Below are positions 1-8,095 of a DNA stretch of 10,702 nucleotides, piece after piece; within the stretch, counting starts at the first letter, position 1; every line of letters starts with the position of its first letter. This DNA is from Bacillota bacterium. Its GTDB lineage: Bacteria; Bacillota; Clostridia; Acetivibrionales; DTU013. Under the pieces are notes generated by a model. That model saw nothing but the letters and a program-made list of their open reading frames with translations. It was not told where the DNA came from and searched no databases. The translations under genes were made by a program, and so were the position numbers. The stretch is taken from contig JAEYOM010000091.1 of the NCBI GenBank assembly GCA_023411715.1, positions 1-10,702 of the forward strand, in the 5' to 3' direction.

Positions 1-316
1 TGGTCTTCAAAGGTCACATTTGTAAACTTCGAAGCTGAACTCGCAGAGGCCGCTGTTTTGCCGCTGCCGCCCGTGCTCGCAGAGGCCGCGTCCTCGGTGA
101 TCGCTATATCGCCGATATAAAACGGTACGGCTTTACCCGCGTCGTTAGACTGGACGCGTATCCTTGTATCTTTCGGGTTTGATCCAACTGTATATTTACT
201 CGTCAGGGTAAATGCCTTTCCGGCTTCGTAATTGGCGCCTGCCAGCCAGAGATAGCTGTCGGCGTCTGAAGATAAGCCTGAGCGCCGGAAGGTATGGTAA
301 AGTGGGCCACCTCCAT
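1..316 (-). pseudogene. 5' remnant of a second CBM22-containing xylanase-type gene (deleted, frameshifted; runs off the window)
   Basis: Read on the minus strand, this segment encodes the second half of a CBM22 xylan-binding module closely resembling the first module of the intact xylanase next door. Shared stretches include WLAG, then RxQSNDAGKAVPFYxGDIxITE, then an Ala/Ser/Gly-rich linker and FTxxTFEDQ, where the next module begins at the window edge. Two lesions are visible. First, the sequence TTATGGAGGTGG, identical to the ribosome-binding region of the intact gene (4106-4117), is joined directly to coding sequence matching about residue 111 onward. The signal peptide and about 110 residues are therefore missing. 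Second, after an LQT motif near 263-271 the frame shifts: aligned with the intact paralogue, one base is missing just before DSYLWLAG. An ATG at 314-316 opens only 42 codons before a stop. No plausible start exists in the downstream frame. The gene is probably non-functional, although an assembly join or sequencing error could mimic this. Confidence 0.7.
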
Positions 317-377
317 AAAATAATATTATTGGGCAATTATGGACATTCTTTCCTGAATTTAATTGAACTGATTCCAA

Positions 378-397
378 TTTGTATAGTAAATTACAAA
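378..397. repeat. 20-bp inverted repeat TTTGTA-N8-TACAAA
   Basis: A short AT-rich inverted repeat lies between the xylanase terminator and the ribosome-binding site of the broken gene. It could be an operator or part of a promoter for the truncated downstream gene, but no convincing -35/-10 pair accompanies it. In such AT-rich DNA a six-base match can arise by chance. Confidence 0.25.
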
Positions 398-438
398 AAT
401 GATTATTCCCGGACATTTTTAGGGATTCATCAGCGCAC

Positions 439-477
439 CAAAAAGAAAACCCTGCTGAATTTAAATCAACAGGGTTT
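439..477 (-). terminator. Intrinsic terminator of the xylanase gene
   Basis: On the minus strand a 12-bp stem (AAACCCTGTTGA paired with TCAGCAGGGTTT, one G-U pair, arms at 466-477 and 447-458) closes a 7-nt loop. It is followed by TTTTCTTTTT. It starts about 29 nt after the xylanase stop codon and should separate that transcript from the broken gene further downstream. Confidence 0.88.
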
Positions 478-505
478 CTGACATTTAAGGGGTATAGCGA
501 ACGAT

Positions 506-3500
506 TCAGTGTTTTTTGTGAGGCGTTTTATCTCTCAGGCTGACATTGACAGTGTATGTCAAGCCGTCTCCAAGGTCGACTCTGATCTGATAAACTCCCT
601 TTGTATAACCTTTGGTGCTCAAATTGAATTCATACTGCATCGTAATTGCGTTATACCGGCACAGGTTCCCTATATATCCCCGACCCGACGCCTTTGCCGG
701 TTTCTCGGTGCCCACGGTGCCATCGGTTACCTTTGCAATGTAGACTTTTGCAATTGCATACGGATACGTATGCCCTGCGGTATTCTTAAGCTGGAATTTG
801 ACCGGAATCACGCTGCCGGCCTGGAATGTACCGGAGCCGTCCGGCCTGATCGGAGGCAGGAAACCCTTGAAATCATACATGAGCCTGTTTACTGTAACTT
901 TATAGGTCCTCGGGGTTCCATCCTGGGCGGTAACGACGAGCGTGACCGTATTTTTGCCCGCATTGAGGCTGATATCCTGCGACTTCTGATCGCTTGCCAC
1001 AGTTTGTCCGTTCACGGTCACAGAAGCTCTGAGATCTTCCAGGACAGGGGTAACGTTTATTTTAGCAACGCTGTTTGCCACGTTTGCATAGTAACTAAGC
1101 GTATTGCCGTCGAAGACCGGTTTTAGGGTGCCGGAGCTCAGTGTCAGGCTCTTCAGCAGGTTCACCGGACTCGGCTGCTCAGTTACTGTGATAGCGGCAG
1201 TTCGGGTGACCCGGCCTTTCGTTACTGTAACGACATACCCGCCGTCATAGGTGACAACGGCAGTCGAGCCGTTCCCTTCAGGGATAAGAGCGTTAGCCGC
1301 AGCCTGTACCCAGGCATTCCTGGTATCCTGGCTGGTCTGGCTGGCAAACGGTATCACGTACGTTCCGCCTTCTATTGCCGTCACAGCGGCATCTACGATC
1401 GCAATATCAGGATCGTACCCGGTCAGGGTAAGAACTCCGTATACCGATGTGTCCTGATATGCGTTTCCGGTCAAGTCGTTCCATGTGGCTGCACTTTGAC
1501 GCGAGCCGTTATTTCCGTCGTTTATTTGCGCATCGAAGCCGATTTTTACATCGTTGGCCGGGGTGATCGTCTTGAACGGTATCTTCATTTCGACAGTGTA
1601 ATTTGTCCCGGAAATGCTGGTCTTTGATTCGAAGCCTTCCGCAATTGCCGCGGGATTGAAGGAAGTTTCATTGTCGAAATTGACCCTGTACTGTCCGTCA
1701 TCATTCTCGTAGTATGATGTCTTTCCGTTGTTCTCATCTACGAAGGCTTCCACTGAATCCTGTTCCCACGCATTTGCGCTCGTCTTGTCGAGCTGTGCGT
1801 CGCTTACCTGGACCAGTACGTACAGGTTTTTCTCGTCCCAGAGGGCTTTTGCCGTACCGTTGGCTCCCTGATAGGCCATCTGATACCTGCTTATGGGCAT
1901 CGCAGGCGTACCGTTCCAAACAGCATCGACTGTTCCATCTATAACCGGCGTTGCGTAGCCGGCTGTCGACTTATATACTTCCGGCGGAGGCTCAGGTATA
2001 TTCTCAGCCATGTACTTATCGGGATCGATGACACCGTAATAAGCCGGTTTTGCCTGCAGGTTCTTGTCGAACGGCGTAGGATTCGTAGAGGATCTCCAGC
2101 TTGTACCGTCATCAAATCCCCAGAAGGTAACACGTTCGATATTTGAAGCGTGATCCCTGAATATCTTCAGTAGCTGTGCGTACAAATAACCCTGGGCTAT
2201 AGCTTGCTTATCCGACAGTTGGTAGTTGTTCCCAGCTTGAACATCAAGCTCAGATATACTAACCTTAACACCCAGTGAAATGAACCTTTCCAGAGAAAGC
2301 AGTACATTCGCCGGGTTCGTGCTCATATTGTAATGCGCCTGCATACCGACGCCGTCGATAAGGAGCTTGCCGGGATGCGTCAGGGCATACCTATCATTGA
2401 GCTCTTTTACCATGTTGTAGATCGCTGTAGCCTTACTCTGGTTGTCGTCGTTGTAATCGTTGTAATAAAGCGTTATAGGCTTCCACTCGGGATGCTGGTC
2501 AAGCACTTCTCTTGCCGCGAGGAACGCCTGCTCAACGTAATCGTCGCCTATTGCGTTATACCATGGGCTTCTGCGCAATGATGCCTTCCAATCAGCCGGA
2601 TTCGACGGGTTATCGTTCATCGCTTCATTTACAACATCCCACGAAATTACCTTATCGCCGAAATGCTCCATGACAGTCTTTATATGGGTCCTCATATTTT
2701 CGAGAGCCTCTTCCCGGGGCAGGGAAATAGCGGTGCCGCTTGCATCTGTGGTTGTGGTCATCCATTCCCCTGTCTGCGAATGCCATACCAGCACGTGGCC
2801 ATGCATCTTGAGACCTTCGGCTAAAACCTTGTTAACTATCCCGTCAGCCGCAGAAAAGTCGAAATTACCCTTCGAAGGCTGTAGATAAAGCGGCTTCATT
2901 GCGTTGCCTGCCGTCGCTATGTTACAGTGCATTTTCAGCAGATCGAGCCTTACTCCCTGCAGATCCTCCTCGGCAATGGCATCTCCTATCAGGAAATCAT
3001 TTTGATAGGCATCCTTGATCGGGACCAGATCCTTCTGTATCTCGATAGGCCCGGAGCCGGTCGATTCAAAGCTGATATCGTCGATATAGAAGGATGCCGT
3101 GGCGTTATTGGAGCTCTCTACGTATATCGTTACGTATTCGCTGCTTACATTGTTATAACGGTAAGTCCCCTCATACTTGACCCAGCCGTCCGCGGTACCG
3201 ATCGTTTTTCCCTGCAGACTTACATAGTTGGCGCCGCTTCCGCTGCCTACCTGGGTAGAAAGCTGGAGCTGTACGCTCGAAGGAGTTATTGTCTTGACCC
3301 AGGCTGTCACTTTATATTCGGCGCCCTGGTCGATGTACTTCTCCACTCGCAGAGACGGCCCGTTCCAGGCTTGCTCCCTGCCCTCGACCTTAAGGCAGTA
3401 CGAACCGCCGTCGGTATGGTTGTCTTCGTTTGTCACAGTAAGCGCTTCATTACCGCCTCTGCCGCCGAAACCGCCCGTTGTCTGATCTTCAAATGTTATA

Positions 3501-4099
3501 GTTGTGAATGGCAGTGCCGGAGGCCTGGGCTCATCATCGCCACCCGACGACGCCTTTTCTGTGATCATTATGTCTCCTACGTAGAAAGGAACTGCTTTTC
3601 CGGCGTCATTAGACTGAATACGAATAGCAGAATCGGTCGTTGTATCGGCAGTGAAATCACTGGTCATAACGAATGACTGTCCGGCTGCAAAATCCGTGCC
3701 TGCAAGCCATGCATAGGTCTTATCCGTCTGGAGCGCCGCCCCTGCTCCGGTAGTTACGGTTACATCCGGGTCTACGTAACCGGCTACTTTTATCGTATAT
3801 GTTTTGCCGTTCACAAGACCTATGTCCGCAAACTTGAAATCGGCCGCATCCCAGTTGTTGGCCCTGTTGCTTACGTACAAAGCGGCTCCGTCGTCATTGC
3901 CTTCGAAAACCTTGCCCGTGACCTGCGTCAGGCTGGCGCCGCCCGATTGCACGGCAACACCTGTGCCTGTCTCAAAGGTTTCGTGATAAACCGTTACCGC
4001 CTCCGCGCTGCTAATAGCCGGCGCATACATAAAAATCAATGCAAATGCCGAAAACAGCGCAAGAGTTCTTCTCCAATTCTTGAGCATAATACTACTCAA
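506..4099 (-). CDS. Secreted modular endo-1,4-beta-xylanase, GH10 with CBM22, CBM9, beta-sandwich and PxKF modules
   Basis: This enzyme cleaves internal beta-1,4 bonds of xylan outside the cell. Order of parts (residues): positively charged start and hydrophobic signal peptide 1-34; CBM22-type module about 35-181; acidic Pro linker; second CBM22-type module about 198-345; GH10 catalytic domain about 355-700; CBM9-like module about 710-893; Ig-like stretch about 897-974; cadherin-like beta-sandwich about 978-1072; C-terminal PxKF module about 1075-1190 (PP, then FQAGSVIPVKFQL); basic tail KTPHKKH. GH10 hallmarks are HGHVLVWHSQ (433-442), acid/base Glu492 in WDVVNEA, nucleophile Glu617 in ISELD, and FWG (659-661). 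Both catalytic residues are present, so the enzyme should be active. The start is TTG at 4097-4099, six bases after GGAGGTGG; an ATG four codons later is 18 bases from that site and less likely. Unlike many large xylanases there is no SLH anchor, so how it is retained, if at all, is unclear. No dockerin was seen. Confidence 0.95.
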   Translation of the reverse strand: MSSIMLKNWRRTLALFSAFALIFMYAPAISSAEAVTVYHETFETGTGVAVQSGGASLTQVTGKVFEGNDDGAALYVSNRANNWDAADFKFADIGLVNGKTYTIKVAGYVDPDVTVTTGAGAALQTDKTYAWLAGTDFAAGQSFVMTSDFTADTTTDSAIRIQSNDAGKAVPFYVGDIMITEKASSGGDDEPRPPALPFTTITFEDQTTGGFGGRGGNEALTVTNEDNHTDGGSYCLKVEGREQAWNGPSLRVEKYIDQGAEYKVTAWVKTITPSSVQLQLSTQVGSGSGANYVSLQGKTIGTADGWVKYEGTYRYNNVSSEYVTIYVESSNNATASFYIDDISFESTGSGPIEIQKDLVPIKDAYQNDFLIGDAIAEEDLQGVRLDLLKMHCNIATAGNAMKPLYLQPSKGNFDFSAADGIVNKVLAEGLKMHGHVLVWHSQTGEWMTTTTDASGTAISLPREEALENMRTHIKTVMEHFGDKVISWDVVNEAMNDNPSNPADWKASLRRSPWYNAIGDDYVEQAFLAAREVLDQHPEWKPITLYYNDYNDDNQSKATAIYNMVKELNDRYALTHPGKLLIDGVGMQAHYNMSTNPANVLLSLERFISLGVKVSISELDVQAGNNYQLSDKQAIAQGYLYAQLLKIFRDHASNIERVTFWGFDDGTSWRSSTNPTPFDKNLQAKPAYYGVIDPDKYMAENIPEPPPEVYKSTAGYATPVIDGTVDAVWNGTPAMPISRYQMAYQGANGTAKALWDEKNLYVLVQVSDAQLDKTSANAWEQDSVEAFVDENNGKTSYYENDDGQYRVNFDNETSFNPAAIAEGFESKTSISGTNYTVEMKIPFKTITPANDVKIGFDAQINDGNNGSRQSAATWNDLTGNAYQDTSVYGVLTLTGYDPDIAIVDAAVTAIEGGTYVIPFASQTSQDTRNAWVQAAANALIPEGNGSTAVVTYDGGYVVTVTKGRVTRTAAITVTEQPSPVNLLKSLTLSSGTLKPVFDGNTLSYYANVANSVAKINVTPVLEDLRASVTVNGQTVASDQKSQDISLNAGKNTVTLVVTAQDGTPRTYKVTVNRLMYDFKGFLPPIRPDGSGTFQAGSVIPVKFQLKNTAGHTYPYAIAKVYIAKVTDGTVGTEKPAKASGRGYIGNLCRYNAITMQYEFNLSTKGYTKGVYQIRVDLGDGLTYTVNVSLRDKTPHKKH

Positions 4100-4105
4100 C
4101 TTGTA

Positions 4106-4149
4106 CCACCTCCATAATACAAATTACCAAATTCGTTTATTTATGTCAA
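4106..4149 (-). promoter_or_regulatory. Candidate promoter and strong RBS of the xylanase gene
   Basis: A perfect TTGACA at 4144-4149 is followed after 17 bases by a weak -10 (TAATTT, 4121-4126). The Shine-Dalgarno GGAGGTGG lies at 4106-4113, six bases before the TTG start. The ribosome-binding site is convincing. The promoter is less so, because initiation from this -10 would leave almost no 5' leader before the Shine-Dalgarno. Confidence 0.4.
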
Positions 4150-4262
4150 TTGTTGGTACGGAGATAACGATACGACTTTTATTTCCCGTCATCAGGCTTT
4201 CATTTGAATTGTCAGATAAGAGCAACTCCAAGATTACCTGTGCAGCGCAAAAAACCGAAAAC

Positions 4263-4295
4263 AAAAAGCCTGCATCCCCAGGATACCGGCTTTTT
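4263..4295 (-). terminator. Intrinsic terminator after the chemoreceptor gene (potentially bidirectional)
   Basis: A 15-bp stem with two imperfect positions (AAAAAGCCGGTATCC paired with GGATGCAGGCTTTTT, minus strand) has a 3-nt loop. It has a T-tract at its 3' end on the minus strand and an A-tract opposite, so it could work in both directions. It sits about 14 nt past the chemoreceptor stop codon and insulates the xylanase gene. Confidence 0.88.
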
Positions 4296-4309
4296 CCGCC
4301 TTGCTTAGT

Positions 4310-5800
4310 TCATGCTTTTCCGGAAGCTATCATTTCCTTCAATCTCCCGCTCAATTTTCCTATCTCTTCTATCGAATTACTTATATGTACTATCTGCTCA
4401 TTTTCATTCTCAACGGTGGCAATTATTTCCTGTACCGACGCAACATTTTCCTGCGACATTGAGGATATGTTTTCGAGCTGGGCCTGAGTACTGACATAGC
4501 TTTCAGCAATGCTGTCGAACAGCTCCATCTCCCTTATTATTTCTTGATTGGTTTGTACAAAAGACTGTCCAAAGGATCCGAAATAAAGCGAGATGTTATT
4601 TATCAGGCTCCTTTCCTCGTTTACGGCGAAATCGCCTTGATTTACATTTTCAATGGCTTTGCGCGCTTTCTCAAGTATACCTGTAATAACCTTGCTTATT
4701 TCAGTGACTATTTTTGAACTTTGATCAGCCAACTTCCGAATCTCCTCGGCAACGACAGCGAAGCCCCTGCCCTGTTCTCCCGCGCGAGCGGATTCTATCG
4801 AAGCGTTCAAAGCAAGCATATTGGTCTGCTCGGCTATCTGTTTTATACCTTCAAGCGAAGTGTTGATGGTTTCCACACTGTTTTGCAACTCGTTTACTGT
4901 GGACGCAGCCGCTCCGATCGCTGTGCTCACTATCTGCATATTGCCTTGTACCTGCTCCATTTGACTGCTGCCTTCATTGAGCTTTTTACTTATCTCACCC
5001 GTTTTCCCCACGATCCCCTTCGATATTTCCCTTGCGCTATTCACTCCCGAAAGCGAATCCACCATGTTCGAGCTTATTTGCTGAATGCTTGCAGCTTCGG
5101 TCTGTATAATCTTCGACATCTCATTCATGGCGTCTGTAATCTCGCTGCTCGCATCCCTGGTGGTACGCACATTGCCTGTAAAGCTTTCGATATTGCTGTC
5201 GAGCACCCTGGAGCTTTCATCCAAACCCGCAAAGGTTTCTTCCAGCTTTGACAGCAAATCCCGCGCCTTTGCCTCCTTATCGCCCGCTTCATCCACAAGA
5301 GCCCTTCCCCATCGGGTCAGGAGGTACAGAATTGCAACGACACTGGTGAACAATATGAATACGCTTATAAAATCGTCTGTCTTTGTACCCGAACCTACGA
5401 AATTCTCGGCTCTTGTAATATAAACCGCTAAAAATAAGGTCTCCATAATGGCGCCGTATATGATAAGAAGTTCTTTTTTAAAATAGAGCGCTACTATAGC
5501 AGCCGAGGCGAATAAAATATAGTGCCTGTCCAGGCTGTAGCCTGCCAAAAAGAACAGCGCCATTGAGATTATGCCTGGTATGACGCCGAAAAGCAAACCT
5601 TTGATGTATGCGTTCATTGGTATAAAGTAAATCAATAGCGTAAGAGCCAAGATAACGCCCCCTTTGACAGCGATATCCAGCACCGCCGGGATACCCCCTG
5701 TAAAATAGGCCTGAATCAACAGCAGCAGGACTACTGCAAAAATAGTGATCAAGCTGATATTATTGGCCCTGTGTGTATTATAATTATCGGTCCGCTTCAT
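4310..5800 (-). CDS. Methyl-accepting chemotaxis-type receptor with polytopic membrane N-terminus
   Basis: It probably signals to CheA/CheW or a related kinase from the inner face of the membrane. Residues 1-165 hold about six hydrophobic helices (roughly 15-33, 37-60, 66-88, 92-106, 110-128, 143-163) with short connecting loops. There is no sizeable extracellular sensor domain and no recognisable HAMP domain. Residues 170-496 form a long coiled coil. Its hairpin tip is the classic MCP signature (IAEQTNMLALNASIESARAG at 322-341, then EQGRGFAVVAEEIRKLADQS to 361). No CheR-tethering pentapeptide is seen at the C-terminus. The start at 5798-5800 follows AAGGAGG with good spacing. Ligand and output are unknown: the membrane helices may sense a membrane or small hydrophobic signal directly. 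The neighbouring xylanase makes a role near plant polysaccharide tempting, but the terminator between them argues against shared transcription. Confidence 0.92.
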   Translation of the reverse strand: MKRTDNYNTHRANNISLITIFAVVLLLLIQAYFTGGIPAVLDIAVKGGVILALTLLIYFIPMNAYIKGLLFGVIPGIISMALFFLAGYSLDRHYILFASAAIVALYFKKELLIIYGAIMETLFLAVYITRAENFVGSGTKTDDFISVFILFTSVVAILYLLTRWGRALVDEAGDKEAKARDLLSKLEETFAGLDESSRVLDSNIESFTGNVRTTRDASSEITDAMNEMSKIIQTEAASIQQISSNMVDSLSGVNSAREISKGIVGKTGEISKKLNEGSSQMEQVQGNMQIVSTAIGAAASTVNELQNSVETINTSLEGIKQIAEQTNMLALNASIESARAGEQGRGFAVVAEEIRKLADQSSKIVTEISKVITGILEKARKAIENVNQGDFAVNEERSLINNISLYFGSFGQSFVQTNQEIIREMELFDSIAESYVSTQAQLENISSMSQENVASVQEIIATVENENEQIVHISNSIEEIGKLSGRLKEMIASGKA

Positions 5801-5821
5801 TAAAATGCCTCCTTGTTCGCA

Positions 5822-5835
5822 TTGAAAATTTTCAA
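5822..5835. repeat. Perfect 14-bp palindrome before the chemoreceptor gene
   Basis: TTGAAAATTTTCAA is a perfect palindrome about 22 bases upstream of the chemoreceptor start codon, just before its Shine-Dalgarno. It could be a regulator-binding site. No matching transcription factor is encoded beside it, and it is simple AT-rich sequence. Confidence 0.3.
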
Positions 5836-5890
5836 GCTTTACGTTATATTCGGTAATTTTAGCAAATATCCTTTAAATATCTTAAGAATA

Positions 5891-7942
5891 TTATGAAATT
5901 TGTCCATAAAGTTCTTCCAGTTCCTTTAGAAGCCTGTCATATTGGAAATAGGTATCAGGAGGGGTCTCAGGACCGAATGAGCTTTCAAGCTCCTGCTGTT
6001 TCTTTTCAAGCTCTGCGATTCTGGACACTATTCCTTCGAATTCTTTCTTTCTGCTTATTTCCGCGCCATCAAGTCCGGCGGTTGAAATCCCAACCCTGCC
6101 AGGTCTTTTCTGTCTGCCCGTGACGTCCGGACTGCTCATAATGCCCGGACTGCCGGTACTGCCCGGATTACCGGGACTGCCGGGAATGCCGGGTCTGCCG
6201 AGTCCCTTTAATCCGCCGTTTGCTCCACCCGGCTTACCGTTTGTTTTGGAATTATTGTTATTCCGCTGCTGTTCCGTTTTCTCCGCAGCCGTTACGGCCA
6301 ACTCCTGTTTCTTAAGCCTGTAGGCGTCGTAATTGCCCTCGTATGCGTGCAGAGTCCCGCCGGAGAATTCCAATATCCTGTTGATACAGCGGTTCAGGAA
6401 GTACCTGTCATGCGAAACAGCGATTATCGTCCCGCCGAATTCCAGGATGGCCGACTCCAGGGCGTTCCTGGCAGGTACGTCGAGGTGGTTCGTAGGTTCA
6501 TCCATTATAAGGCAGTCTGGGCTTTCGAGCATCATGCAGGCCAGATACAGCCTGACCTTCTCCCCTCCGCTGAGGACCTCGATCTGCTTGTCGACCTCGT
6601 CGCCGTAAAACTGGAATCTGGCAAGATAGTTCCTTGCCGTTCCTATGTCCATTTCCTTTGATGAAAGCAGCTCCTCGAGTATCGTACGTCCTTCGTCCTC
6701 GAATTCCACTTCCTGGCCGAGATACCCGTACCTGACCCATTCGCCCAGTCTGGCCCTGCCCGTGTAATTTTCATCGTTCCCGAGCAGTATGTTGATCAAC
6801 GTCGATTTTCCGCAGCCATTGGGGCCTATAATCCCGACCCTTTCTCCTCCCTTTATCTCGAAGGTGACGTCGGTAAACAGCGGTGTACTCCCGTAGCACT
6901 TTTCAAGTCTGTTGGCCATTGCTATATCCGCGCTCATGTGTCCGACCTTGTCAAAAGAGATACCGGGCGCCGCGGTACGGTAAAGGTGCTGCTGCTCCCT
7001 GTTGCCCTTCAGTGTAACGTTGAGTTCATTCTCAAGCCTCTGCACTGTCTTGAGCCTGCTTTTCCATGCGCTGATCTTCCTCGAACTCTTAAGCTGGTCC
7101 GCAATCGCGCTCTCCCTTTTTATCTCCTGCCTGAGCCTGAATTGTTCCCTCAGTGCAAATTCCCTGAGCCTCCCCTTCTGCTCAATAAAAGTGGAGTAAT
7201 TACCGCTTCTCTCAATGATCGTTCCGTTTTCGAGCTCAGCCACCCTGGTAGCGACCTGGTCGAGGAAGTACCTGTCATGCGAGACTACTAAGACTCCGCC
7301 GTCAAATCTCTTCAGAAATCCTTCCAGCCATTCCACGCCCTCAATATCGAGGTGGTTGGTCGGTTCGTCCAGCACGAGCAGATCCGGCTCCTCCAGTAAT
7401 ATCCTGGCGAGCGCTACTCTCATTTTCTCGCCGCCGCTCAACAATTCCACAGGAAGAGTGAGTGCCTCCTCCTTAAGCCCCAGCCCAAGCAGCATGGACT
7501 TTATCTTTGACTCCATCGTATAACCGTCCATTCCCTCAAACCGGGTGACAAGCCTTGCGTATTCCTTCATGACCCTGTCGTATTCCTCAGGATCGTCAAA
7601 CAGCCCCGGCTCCGCCATCTTTCTTTCAAGCGTCCTTATTTTCTGTTCGAGCCTGCTCACCTCTTCATGATAAAGCGCTGTCTCCCTGAATATCCTTCCG
7701 CCCGTATCCATTTCGTTAAGATCCTGGGTCAGATACCCCGTCTTCGTGCCGCGGGCAACAGATGCGCTGCCTGTATCACAGGTTTCCAGTCCTGCCGCTA
7801 TTCTCAGGAGAGTCGTCTTGCCCGCTCCGTTCGGCCCTATAAGCGCGACTCTTTCACCTTTTTCCACCCTCAGACTGGCTCCGTCCAGTACCAGCCTGTT
7901 ACGATATTCTTTTAATATATTGTTGAAAATCAATAAACTCAT
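5891..7942 (-). CDS. ABC-F family ATPase (translation factor / ribosome-protection type) with collagen-like linker
   Basis: This is a soluble protein with two ATP-binding cassettes and no membrane segments, the hallmark of ABC-F proteins that act at the ribosomal E site. Cassette 1: Walker A GPNGAGKT (36-43), signature LSGGEK (168-173), Walker B ending LDEPTNHLD with Glu193. Charged linker, the expected tRNA/ribosome contact, about 245-325. Cassette 2: Walker A GPNGCGKST (373-381), signature LSGGEK (457-462), DEPTNHLD with Glu482. Residues 545-630 are a low-complexity tether. It includes an Asn run and seven consecutive Gly-X-Y triplets (582-602), followed by a C-terminal coiled coil (630-683) as in YdiF/Uup-like members. 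At 683 residues it is longer than usual because of this tether. The start follows GAGGAG with good spacing. The attenuator upstream suggests induction when translation is disturbed. Whether it gives antibiotic resistance or serves general translation cannot be decided here. Confidence 0.93.
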   Translation of the reverse strand: MSLLIFNNILKEYRNRLVLDGASLRVEKGERVALIGPNGAGKTTLLRIAAGLETCDTGSASVARGTKTGYLTQDLNEMDTGGRIFRETALYHEEVSRLEQKIRTLERKMAEPGLFDDPEEYDRVMKEYARLVTRFEGMDGYTMESKIKSMLLGLGLKEEALTLPVELLSGGEKMRVALARILLEEPDLLVLDEPTNHLDIEGVEWLEGFLKRFDGGVLVVSHDRYFLDQVATRVAELENGTIIERSGNYSTFIEQKGRLREFALREQFRLRQEIKRESAIADQLKSSRKISAWKSRLKTVQRLENELNVTLKGNREQQHLYRTAAPGISFDKVGHMSADIAMANRLEKCYGSTPLFTDVTFEIKGGERVGIIGPNGCGKSTLINILLGNDENYTGRARLGEWVRYGYLGQEVEFEDEGRTILEELLSSKEMDIGTARNYLARFQFYGDEVDKQIEVLSGGEKVRLYLACMMLESPDCLIMDEPTNHLDVPARNALESAILEFGGTIIAVSHDRYFLNRCINRILEFSGGTLHAYEGNYDAYRLKKQELAVTAAEKTEQQRNNNNSKTNGKPGGANGGLKGLGRPGIPGSPGNPGSTGSPGIMSSPDVTGRQKRPGRVGISTAGLDGAEISRKKEFEGIVSRIAELEKKQQELESSFGPETPPDTYFQYDRLLKELEELYGQIS
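6137..6199 (-). repeat. Nine-bp tandem repeats encoding a Gly-X-Y (collagen-like) tract in the ABC-F linker
   Basis: Seven consecutive triplets (GRP, GIP, GSP, GNP, GST, GSP, GIM) are encoded by imperfect 9-bp units around GGCxxxCCG. They lie between the second ATPase cassette and the C-terminal coiled coil. The tract is too short for a stable collagen helix. It is probably a flexible spacer that can grow or shrink by slippage in steps of three residues. Confidence 0.85.
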
Positions 7943-7996
7943 TGCTTATCACTCCTCTATGCGTTCGTTCCAAAATTGTGTCCGTTCTACACCTTT

Positions 7997-8095
7997 TCAA
8001 AAAAATTCATTACGTTGTTTCTGGGCGGTTAAAAAAAAAGGACCGCAGTTCATCCGCGGCCCCCAGTATTGGCAGGAAAGTAACAGGATTTTCAT
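7997..8095 (-). other. 32-codon open frame running through the attenuator terminator
   Basis: An ATG at 8093-8095 opens 32 codons (MKILLLSCQYW..., then CGPFF across the T-tract) that pass through the terminator hairpin and end before the ABC-F gene. No Shine-Dalgarno precedes it, and its middle is dictated by the hairpin sequence, so it may be fortuitous. If it were translated, ribosomes would physically disrupt the terminator, which is why it is recorded. Confidence 0.2.
8031..8062 (-). terminator. Intrinsic terminator (arms 3:4) in the ABC-F leader
   Basis: GGGCCGCGG (8054-8062) pairs with CTGCGGTCC (8040-8048), nine pairs including two G-U, around the loop ATGAA. Nine consecutive T follow (8031-8039). 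It lies about 90 nt upstream of the ABC-F start codon and in the same direction, so it must be overcome for the gene to be expressed. No gene ends just before it, which favours an attenuator over an ordinary gene-end terminator. Confidence 0.88.

Noticed and set aside
2927..3676. A 249-codon open frame on the plus strand inside the xylanase gene
   Set aside because: It is antisense to a clearly coding, domain-rich gene, has no Shine-Dalgarno and shows no recognisable protein features. It arises from codon bias on the other strand. The same applies to the other long plus-strand frames inside minus-strand genes.
4188..4204. A catabolite-response (cre) site upstream of the xylanase gene
   Set aside because: TGAAAGCCTGATGA resembles the left half of the cre consensus but lacks the central CG and the matching right half. 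Catabolite control is plausible biologically but not shown by this sequence.
5836..5880. A sigma-D-like promoter (TAAA ... CCGAATAT) for the chemoreceptor gene
   Set aside because: The spacing is about two bases too long and the -10 has an extra base compared with TAAA-N15-GCCGATAT. In this AT-rich stretch the resemblance is too weak to annotate.
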